This document shows, in pieces, positions 58,169-64,000 of a stretch of DNA of 64,000 bases. The notes beneath the pieces were generated by a model, which worked only from the letters and a program-made list of their open reading frames with translations, was not told the origin of the DNA and made no database searches. Position 1 is the stretch's first letter. Each line of letters begins with the position of its first letter. The DNA is from Nocardia grenadensis NBRC 108939 (lineage in GTDB: Bacteria; Actinomycetota; Actinomycetes; Mycobacteriales; Mycobacteriaceae): the NCBI RefSeq assembly GCF_001613445.1, contig NZ_BDCJ01000028.1, positions 1-64,000 on the forward strand. Direction: 5' to 3'. The translations under genes and the position numbers were made by a program.

Positions 58169-58300
58169 CCGTCGGCCGAATTGAACGCGGAGCCCCCCGC
58201 CACGACGGGAGCGAGAGCCGCGCACGGGTTCGACTTCGGTTGCTCGAGCCGACAGAAGGGAAGGTTGGGCCGGAGGTCACCGACGTTGGGCGTGGAGGTT

Positions 58301-59170
58301 TCATCGGTCCAGGTAGAGGCGTTCACACGGGAGACGTGGGAGGTCGGCCGGATCTCCACAGAGGACGGCAGCCGTGTGGGCGCCGTGGTGTGCGGTCCAC
58401 TCCTGGAGGAAGCGTTCCGCAGCGATGGGGTGGGCTCGGTAGTTGAGGCGGAGGCCGTCGAGGAAGACCGCGAGGTGGACATCGGCGCCGAACTGTTGGA
58501 TTGCGTAGGTCTTCATGGCCGCGCCTGGTTGAGAACAGTCAGTAGCCGTTGCAGCCTCGCGCAGGATGGACACGTGCTCGGGGGGCGGCCCGACCAGCGG
58601 GTACGCGAGGCCGCGAGAGACGGCGCGCTCGCGGGTGCTGCGAGTGGCGGGAACGAGTTTGCCGGCCTCTACCAGGAGTGCGTAAGCGGCGGCTTTATGC
58701 GGGCAGTCCAAGAGATTGCAGTCCAGGTGGGTCTGCATGATGTGGTGCGCGTCGGCGATGTGCAGCCGGGTGTCGGGTTCGCTGTGCCAGTCCTCGGGCA
58801 ACCATATGGGCTCGTGGGGGACGTCATGTGGATTCGTGCCGATTTTCATCCAGAGCTGCCCCGGGCACACCGTCATTAGGTCGCAGGTGTCGCAGACTCG
58901 GCCGGGGTGGTTTTCGAGATGCGCGAGGTCGGGGGTGATCAGCGTTGTTGCGCCGGTCGCGCGGACGATCTCGAGGACGTGACCGATGGCGTCCGAAACG
59001 GAGTCGGGACCGAGTCGGACTATATAGACCAGCGTGTGACGCTGCTGTCGGGCGAGTCGACGGATAGCTTCCGCGTCGCGGGTCTGATAGGGCGAGAGAT
59101 CGGTTCGGAGATAGCCGATCGCGCGGGGGCGATGCGATTGGTGCAATTCGTTCACCGGACGTAACGTCAT
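58301..59170 (-). CDS. Resolvase-fold-like protein with cysteine clusters
   Basis: A 289-residue protein. Residues 20-90 (IGYLRTDLSPYQTRDAEAIR, TTLITPDLAHLE) look like the N-terminal domain of serine recombinases, but the usual YxRvS serine is replaced by Asp (GYLRTD). It then has CDTCDLMTVC and CNLLDCPHK, possible metal sites, and a C-terminal domain of unknown type. No DNA-binding tail of recombinases is seen. AAGGGG is ten bases before ATG 59170. It is divergent from an HTH gene whose operator sits in the gap. Confidence 0.6.
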   Translation of the reverse strand: MTLRPVNELHQSHRPRAIGYLRTDLSPYQTRDAEAIRRLARQQRHTLVYIVRLGPDSVSDAIGHVLEIVRATGATTLITPDLAHLENHPGRVCDTCDLMTVCPGQLWMKIGTNPHDVPHEPIWLPEDWHSEPDTRLHIADAHHIMQTHLDCNLLDCPHKAAAYALLVEAGKLVPATRSTRERAVSRGLAYPLVGPPPEHVSILREAATATDCSQPGAAMKTYAIQQFGADVHLAVFLDGLRLNYRAHPIAAERFLQEWTAHHGAHTAAVLCGDPADLPRLPCERLYLDR

Positions 59171-59390
59171 CTGCTCTATCCCCTTTCGACGATGGCGAAT
59201 TGCCCGGTGACCGCGCATGCCAATTCCTGCCGGCACGGCAATGCGATTCCGGCAGCTTTCCTGAATATTCGCAATGAAAGTATCTGCGCTCGGCATCTAT
59301 CCGAGTTCGCGGTCATCGGGTGGATACAGTAGACAACGAAAGCTGTTCGCTGGAAAGACTATTCGAGACCATCCGGCCAGGTCACCAGGC

Positions 59391-59433
59391 GTCCAGTATG
59401 GGTAGGTCCAGAAAACATAGGTCCGTACTGGAC
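59391..59433 (+). promoter_or_regulatory. Palindromic operator of the HTH gene
   Basis: GTCCAGTATGG (59391-59401) and its near-complement CCGTACTGGAC (59423-59433) agree at 10 of 11 positions, and GGTCC recurs between them (59405, 59420). The site begins 66 bases before the start codon and ends 25 bases before it. A -10-like TACAGT is at 59325-59330. It is likely the autoregulatory site. Confidence 0.6.
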
Positions 59434-59457
59434 CACGACGAGATAGCGAGGGTGGGC

Positions 59458-60351
59458 ATGGCTATTGGTTCGACTCTTCCACGGCGTGCTTTGGGTCGGC
59501 GGCTTCGGGAACTGCGGTTCGAATCCAAGAAGAGTCAACTGGCCGCTGGGCTGGCGATCGAGGTGTCCAAGCAGGGCATCGGGCGCTTGGAGGAAGGTCA
59601 GCCGGTCCGGATCAGTACCGCGCAGTTCAGGGATCTGCTGAATTTCTACGGGGCGGCCGACGATGTGCGCGATGAAGTGCTGGGACTGATTCAAGAGGTG
59701 AAAGCGGCGAAAGGCGATCCGTCGAGAGGGTGGTGGCGTGACTACGCCGACGTGGTCAATCCGCACTTCGATCACTTCATGAGCTTGGAGCAGGCGTGCT
59801 CGAGTATGACGACGTTCCAACTCACTTTGCTGCCCGGGTTGCTTCAGTCCCCGGCCTATCGCCGGTGGATCATGGAGACGACCGAACCGGATATCTCCGC
59901 GGCGAACAGGGAGCGGCACCTCGAGCTGATCGCCAGGAGGCAGCGCAAACTGACGGAGACCCAGCCGTTTTCATTGGAGCTGTTGCTATCGGAGGCAGTG
60001 CTGAGGCACCAGATCGGCGGTAAGCAAGTAATGGGCGAACAGGTCGGTCGGCTGCTGGAAGCCGGTGAACTACCGAATGTTGCGATCCGGGTTATCCCGT
60101 TCGGGGTGGGCGGACACTTCGGCCTGATCACTCAATCGTTCACCTTATTCGAATTCCCGCCACTGCGCGCCGGCCGCGTTCCGGAACCGCCCGTGGTGTT
60201 CGTCGAAGGGTTTACCGGAGCGTTGTTCCTGGAAGATGACGGCCAGATCGATCGCCATCGACGAGCAGTAGCAACCCTGCGCGATGTAGCGTTGAGTCCA
60301 GAGGACACCAGGTGCCTTATGCGGGAAGTCTCAGAGGAGTATGCCGAGTGA
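59458..60351 (+). CDS. HTH regulator with DUF5753 (Scr1-like)
   Basis: A 297-residue protein: XRE-type helix-turn-helix at residues 10-65 (RALGRRLRELRFESKKSQLA, VSKQGIGRLEEG), then the DUF5753 ligand-like domain (LEQACSSMTTFQLTLLPGLL, FVEGFTGALFLED). In Streptomyces such genes are paired with DUF397 genes (Scr1/Scr2), sometimes viewed as antitoxin-like. ATG 59458 has GCGAGG nearby; the longer frame from 59320 contains the operator and is less likely. It overlaps the DUF397 gene by four bases. Confidence 0.88.
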   Translation: MAIGSTLPRRALGRRLRELRFESKKSQLAAGLAIEVSKQGIGRLEEGQPVRISTAQFRDLLNFYGAADDVRDEVLGLIQEVKAAKGDPSRGWWRDYADVVNPHFDHFMSLEQACSSMTTFQLTLLPGLLQSPAYRRWIMETTEPDISAANRERHLELIARRQRKLTETQPFSLELLLSEAVLRHQIGGKQVMGEQVGRLLEAGELPNVAIRVIPFGVGGHFGLITQSFTLFEFPPLRAGRVPEPPVVFVEGFTGALFLEDDGQIDRHRRAVATLRDVALSPEDTRCLMREVSEEYAE

Positions 60352-60539
60352 ACGATGATCTATCCGGCGCTATCTGGTTCAAGAGCAGCTACAGCCAGCA
60401 TGGCGGCGACTGCGTGGAGGTCGCTCACCTCGGCGAGGCAGTCGGAGTCCGGGACTCGAAGGATGTGACGGGCCCGGTGCTCATGTTCACCCCCGCCGAG
60501 TGGGACGGCTTCCTCCGGGATATCTTGTCAGCCAGCTGA
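60348..60539 (+). CDS. DUF397 small protein
   Basis: A 63-residue protein with the DUF397 core: IWFKSSYSQHGGDCVEVAHL and VRDSKDV, then a helix WDGFLRDIL. It is cotranscribed with and overlaps the HTH gene (GTGA). In the known Scr pair the small protein works with the regulator; toxicity has been suggested but is not certain. Confidence 0.92.
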   Translation: MNDDLSGAIWFKSSYSQHGGDCVEVAHLGEAVGVRDSKDVTGPVLMFTPAEWDGFLRDILSAS

Positions 60540-60566
60540 AGGCTGCCACGATCGTGGCTTTCAGCT
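60534..60566 (+). terminator. Cruciform terminator at the DUF397 stop
   Basis: AGCTGAA (60534-60540, containing the stop codon) pairs with TTCAGCT (60560-60566), and inside them GCCACGATCGTGGC (60545-60558) is a perfect palindrome. Two stacked stems, probably a terminator. Confidence 0.65.
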
Positions 60567-60910
60567 CGCCTCCACCGTGTGACGCCGGACTGGAATCACG
60601 ACCGCGATCGCAAAGACCCGCGATGAATCACAAACAGGTGGCTGCGTAGCCCCCGGCCTCAAATCTCGGTGAGCATCAGGACAGTGGCCAGGCCGGGGTG
60701 GGGACTGAGGGCCAGTTGATCGCTGTGACACCTTCGGTCTCGTGCAGTAAACCCCGTCCTATTCTCCCCTCGATTCGCCGCCTTAGCGTCCGCCAGCCGT
60801 CTACGGGATGTGGATCAGGATTGGTCAAACGATATGGCCCAGCATCTGCTCTGATGCTGGGCCATATGAAGCGTGGGCCAGTCCGTCGCGCCCACACATA
60901 ATGACTGTGA
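60567..60910. other. Gap between DUF397 and RDD genes with a hairpin
   Basis: Without a credible gene. ATATGGCCCAGCATC (60832-60846) pairs perfectly with 60853-60867 around a six-base loop, placed to end the RDD-gene transcript arriving from the other side. Small frames here (for example 60676-60945 on the minus strand) show no homology. Confidence 0.55.
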
Positions 60911-61393
60911 CTATGTGTCGATGACCTGCGTCCCCCCCGCCGCATTATCGTGCCAACCCTGCTTCGTCGGGCTCGAGCTGATCGTGAACGCGATGGCGAT
61001 CGCCGCGACGAACCACAGCAACCCGCCCACCCACGGGATCAGGTTGAGCAGCATATAGGCGTTGCGGATCGCGGAGTCCTTGAGGCTGGGTTTCGGTGCC
61101 CTGCCCGAACCATTGACGTGCAGGCTGAGGAGTTTTTTGCCGGGTGTCGAGCCGGAGGACACCTCGAAGAGGACGAAGTACAGCCAGCCGAAGCCGGCGC
61201 CGGGGAGGACCGAGACCCAGTCGGGGAGGTCCCAGACCGTGCCGAGGAGCCAGAAGAAGATGGCGCCGATGATGCCGGCGATGATCCAGTCGACGAACCT
61301 CGCTACCGCACGTTTGCCCAGGCCGGCAGGTTTGATGCTGCCGGCGGGGCTTGCTGTGGGGCTGTATGTGGGGTCGAATCCACCTGCGGTCAT
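60911..61393 (-). CDS. RDD-family membrane protein
   Basis: A 160-residue protein with an RDD domain: GKRAVARFVDWIIAGIIGAI near residue 30 (RDD-type Arg-Asp pattern RFVDW), a second helix around 65-80 (GAGFGWLYFVLFEV), TPGKKLLSLHV, and a third helix at about 120-140. Three to four helices. Function unknown; RDD proteins may be ion or antiporter related. AGGAGG lies just before GTG 61396 and ATG 61393. I chose the ATG. Confidence 0.85.
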   Translation of the reverse strand: MTAGGFDPTYSPTASPAGSIKPAGLGKRAVARFVDWIIAGIIGAIFFWLLGTVWDLPDWVSVLPGAGFGWLYFVLFEVSSGSTPGKKLLSLHVNGSGRAPKPSLKDSAIRNAYMLLNLIPWVGGLLWFVAAIAIAFTISSSPTKQGWHDNAAGGTQVIDT

Positions 61394-61594
61394 CACGCCT
61401 CCTAGCGAACGCTGTGTGGCTCCGGGTGCCTGTCACGTGCTCACGGCATGTCGATCTTCAAGGATTCCATGCTGGGGGCGGCAGCGGCGGCGCCGACACT
61501 GTTTCGTGTCCATCTCGCAGCGCGGACTCCATGCCGTTGATAGCGGAAAGTGACACGTGGGAACCATCGGGGTACCCGCGCGGGAATGTTAGAA

Positions 61595-61612
61595 ACACTG
61601 TGTCGCTATGAT
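61595..61612 (+). promoter_or_regulatory. Possible TetR operator at the ABC promoter
   Basis: ACACTGTGT (61595-61603) is a nine-base palindrome just upstream of a good -10, TATGAT (61607-61612). The flanking GAAACA (61592) and TGTTTC (61623) form a wider inverted repeat. The TetR gene at the end of the same gene group is a candidate repressor. Confidence 0.4.
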
Positions 61613-61653
61613 GCGGACATGATGTTTCCAACCTTCGTCGGAAGCTGGCCCAG

Positions 61654-62778
61654 ATGTTCCTAGCCATCCGAGAACTGCGTTTCGCCTGGGTCAGGTTCTC
61701 CCTGGTCGGTGCGGTGATCTCGCTGATCGCTGTTTTGATGGTCATGCTGTCCGGGTTCTCCCAGGGGCTCGTCCGCGACGGCGTATCGGGACTGCAACAG
61801 CTGCCCGTCACCTCCTTCGCCTTCGCCGACACCGCACACACCGATTCCGCGTTCTCGCGCAGCGTCATCGACCTGGAGGCGGTGGACACATGGGCGGCGC
61901 AACCCGGTGTCGAACATGCCGCGCCCTTCGGTAATGCTCTGGTCAATGCGCGCAGCGATTCCGGCGTGGATATCGACCTGGCGCTGTTCGGGGTCCAACC
62001 GGATTCCTTCCTCGCCCCGGCCGTGGCGGCGGGCGAGAGATTGGGTGCGACGGACGGGATCGTGGTCAGTGAAACCGCGATCGAACAGGGGCTGAAGCTC
62101 GGCGACACCCTCACCGTCGATCGCGTCGGCACCCGGCTGCGCGTGGTGGGCTCGCTCAGCGGCCAGCACACCTACGGTCACGTGGACGTCGCCTATGTGC
62201 CGCTGCCCCTGTGGCAGGAAATCCGATCCGGAATCGGCCCCGGCAGCCCGGTGCCCGCGCATGTCCATCGAGAAATCACCGCCGTCGCCATCCAGGCGAC
62301 CGACCCCGATATGGACTTCGGAGCCGGTGACGCGGCGGCGGGCACGAAGAGCCTCTCACTGAAGAAATCCTTCAACGCGTCCCCCGGTTACAGCGCGGAG
62401 ACACTGACCCTGACCATGATCCAGGTCTTTCTGTACGCGATCTCGGCGCTGGTCGTCGGCGCGTTCTTCACCGTCTGGACCATCCAGCGACGGCAAGAAC
62501 TGGCCGTGCTGCGGGCGATGGGCGCACCCACCGGATACCTGCTGCGCGACGGACTCACCCAGGCATTGATCATCCTGCTGCTCGCGGTGGCCGTGGGCGT
62601 GGGTGCGGGTGTGGGCCTCGGCAGCCTGATGGGCGCTGCCGTTCCCTTCTCGATGACCATCTCGGCCATCGGATCGGCCGCCGCGCTGCTCATCGCCCTC
62701 GGCCTGGCGGGCGCGGCCGCCGCCATCACCCGGATCGCGGCCGTCGATCCGCTCATCGCCCTGGGAGGTAGCCGATGA
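61654..62778 (+). CDS. ABC transporter permease (FtsX/MacB type)
   Basis: A 374-residue protein: helix near the N terminus (FSLVGAVISLIAVLMVMLSG), a large outside domain (about residues 45-255), and three helices at the end with VGAFFTVWTIQRRQELAVLR and GLGSLMGAAVPFS, typical for FtsX-like permeases. It overlaps the ATPase gene by ATGA. This family exports lipids, peptides or antibiotics. The substrate is unknown. Confidence 0.9.
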   Translation: MFLAIRELRFAWVRFSLVGAVISLIAVLMVMLSGFSQGLVRDGVSGLQQLPVTSFAFADTAHTDSAFSRSVIDLEAVDTWAAQPGVEHAAPFGNALVNARSDSGVDIDLALFGVQPDSFLAPAVAAGERLGATDGIVVSETAIEQGLKLGDTLTVDRVGTRLRVVGSLSGQHTYGHVDVAYVPLPLWQEIRSGIGPGSPVPAHVHREITAVAIQATDPDMDFGAGDAAAGTKSLSLKKSFNASPGYSAETLTLTMIQVFLYAISALVVGAFFTVWTIQRRQELAVLRAMGAPTGYLLRDGLTQALIILLLAVAVGVGAGVGLGSLMGAAVPFSMTISAIGSAAALLIALGLAGAAAAITRIAAVDPLIALGGSR

Positions 62779-63470
62779 CCGGCGCAGCTGTCCACGACAC
62801 CGACGCGGGCCTGGTGATGCGTGAGGTCACCCTGCGATTCGGTGACGGTGACGAGACCGTGCGGGCGCTCGAGAATGTCTCACTGACGGTCGCCCCCGGT
62901 GAATTCGTCGCAGTGGTCGGTCCGTCGGGTTCGGGCAAATCGAGCATGCTGGCGGTCGCCGGCGCATTGACCCGGCCCGACTCGGGAACGGTGACCGTGG
63001 CCGGACAGGACATGACGGTATCCAGCCGCAAGACGCGCGCCCGACTGCGCCGAGACCTGGTCGGCTTCGTCTTCCAGTCCGGCAATCTCATCCCGGCCCT
63101 GACCGCCGTCGATCAGCTGCGGCTACCCACCGCTTTCGGTGCCAAGCGCGCCGCCCGCGACCCACACCAACTGCTGGCCGAAGTGGGCTTGGCACAGAAG
63201 GCGAACCGCCGGCCGCATCAGCTCTCCGGCGGCGAGCGGCAACGGGTCGGCATCGCTCGTGCTCTGGTCACCGCACCGACACTGCTACTGGTGGACGAAC
63301 CGACGGCGGCGCTGGACCGGTCCCGCAGCCACGAGGTGGTCGAGTTGCTCGCGAAGGAGACCCGCACGCACCGCGCGGCCACTGTCATGGTCACCCATGA
63401 CCACGACGTGCTGAGCCATTGCGACAGCGTGTACGAGATGATCGACGGGAAGCTGACGCGGACCGACTGA
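62775..63470 (+). CDS. ABC transporter ATP-binding protein (LolD/MacB type)
   Basis: A 231-residue ATPase: Walker A GPSGSGKSS near residue 55, FVFQSGNLIPALTAVDQ (Q-loop), signature HQLSGGERQRVGIARAL, Walker B LLLVDEPTAALD and switch VMVTHDHDVL. It pairs with the FtsX-type permease. The TetR gene begins 44 bases after the stop. Confidence 0.93.
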   Translation: MTGAAVHDTDAGLVMREVTLRFGDGDETVRALENVSLTVAPGEFVAVVGPSGSGKSSMLAVAGALTRPDSGTVTVAGQDMTVSSRKTRARLRRDLVGFVFQSGNLIPALTAVDQLRLPTAFGAKRAARDPHQLLAEVGLAQKANRRPHQLSGGERQRVGIARALVTAPTLLLVDEPTAALDRSRSHEVVELLAKETRTHRAATVMVTHDHDVLSHCDSVYEMIDGKLTRTD

Positions 63471-63514
63471 TCCCGGCCGCGTCGTCGTCGCCGAGAAGAG
63501 GGAAGTGCGCGCCC

Positions 63515-64000
63515 ATGCCGAAGATCCAGGCGGCCACTGTCGCCGAGCATCGCGCGGCGCAACGCCGCGCCATCCTGGACGCGGCCCGCGAGCTCCTGGC
63601 CGAAGGCGGGACCGAAGCGCCGGGCCTGGCCGCTGTCGCCGAGCGGACAGGCCTGGCGCGTCCCAGCGTCTACCGCTACTTCCGTTCCCGCGACGATCTA
63701 CTGGAGGCCGTGATCGCCGACAGTTTCCCCCGCTGGTCCGCCGCAGTCACCGACCGGATGGCAGGGGTGAACGGTCCCGCGGCACGGGTGCTCGCCTACG
63801 TCGACGCGAACCTGCATCTGGTCGCTTCGGGCGAGCACGCCGTCGTCCGGGGCCTGGCCGCGGTCGTGCCCGGCGAACGATTGGCCGAGGACAGCAGGAT
63901 CCTGCACGAACAGCTACGTGTGCCGCTGACCGTGGCGCTCGCCGATCACGGCGCCACGGACGCGGAGGGAATATCCGATTTGATCCAGTCGATCGTGCTG
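63515..64000 (+). CDS. TetR-family regulator (cut by the right edge)
   Basis: The first 162 codons of a TetR protein. The N-terminal helix-turn-helix is typical (RRAILDAARELLAEGGTEAP then GLARPSVYRYFRSRDDLLEA). The ligand-binding half begins but is not complete in the window. GAGGGAAG lies about ten bases before ATG 63515. It follows the ABC exporter on the same strand and is a likely repressor of that pair. Confidence 0.9.
   Translation, partial: MPKIQAATVAEHRAAQRRAILDAARELLAEGGTEAPGLAAVAERTGLARPSVYRYFRSRDDLLEAVIADSFPRWSAAVTDRMAGVNGPAARVLAYVDANLHLVASGEHAVVRGLAAVVPGERLAEDSRILHEQLRVPLTVALADHGATDAEGISDLIQSIVL

Noticed and set aside
60676-60945. Small frames on both strands between the DUF397 and RDD genes
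   Set aside because: No homology or ribosome site. They overlap the perfect hairpin at 60832-60867.

Overview
The window is high-GC DNA with actinobacterial codon use. Two ABC or regulator genes and one carboxylase aside, most genes start with ATG or GTG behind GGAGG-like sites, and many neighbours overlap by ATGA or GTGA. The gene order from about 4.6 to 33.3 kb (recG, fatty-acid-kinase-like DAK protein, ung, thiL, DUF3515, ddl, gpsA, fbiD, ppk1, mutT1, hupB, leuD, leuC, iclR, F420/PPOX protein, gltX, FAH, MFS, leuB, serA) follows the Mycobacterium tuberculosis Rv2973c-Rv2996c block as I remember it. F420 biosynthesis, HupB with a lysine-rich tail, an MTB12-like secreted protein and IdeR/ClgR-type signals point to Mycobacteriales. 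Codon habits such as frequent GATATC, together with the accessory content, suggest Nocardia or a close relative. This is inference from sequence memory, not a search result.

Layout. 0-4.3 kb: pyruvate carboxylase (partial) and cobalamin-independent methionine synthase metE behind a cobalamin riboswitch. 4.3-20.6 kb: housekeeping genes for DNA repair, thiamine, cell wall, phospholipid, F420 and polyphosphate, with rpmB, a GNAT, an enoyl-CoA hydratase and a hydrolase interspersed. 20.9-33.3 kb: HupB, leucine synthesis (leuCD, leuB) with its IclR regulator, serine synthesis (serA), gltX and two tRNA genes (Glu-CTC, Gln-CTG). 33.8-36.8 kb: cold-shock protein, a secreted Arg/Asp/His-repeat protein, a ClgR-like regulator and two ClpP paralogues, one without the catalytic serine. 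37.0-48.1 kb: a complete urea-use locus, consisting of a five-gene urea ABC transporter (urtABCDE), a GntR regulator, urea carboxylase and allophanate hydrolase. Two matching palindromes, one before urtA and one at the start of the carboxylase gene, probably make it one regulon. 48.9-53.7 kb: a tandem P450 pair whose first member lacks the ExxR arginine (CYP157/CYP154 type), an iron-box-controlled MTB12-like secreted protein and a two-gene ABC exporter. 54.4-64 kb: accessory genes, namely an intramembrane CPBP protease fused by overlap to a two-component system, an HNH nuclease, a resolvase-like protein without its serine, an HTH/DUF397 pair with a strong operator, an RDD membrane protein, and an ABC exporter with a TetR regulator that runs off the window.

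The most distinctive systems are the ClpP pair with a Ser-to-Ala subunit next to a ClgR-like regulator, the GntR-linked urea regulon, the CYP157-type P450 pair outside a visible conservon, and the IdeR-box promoter of the small secreted protein. No insertion sequence, CRISPR array, prophage or rRNA gene was seen.
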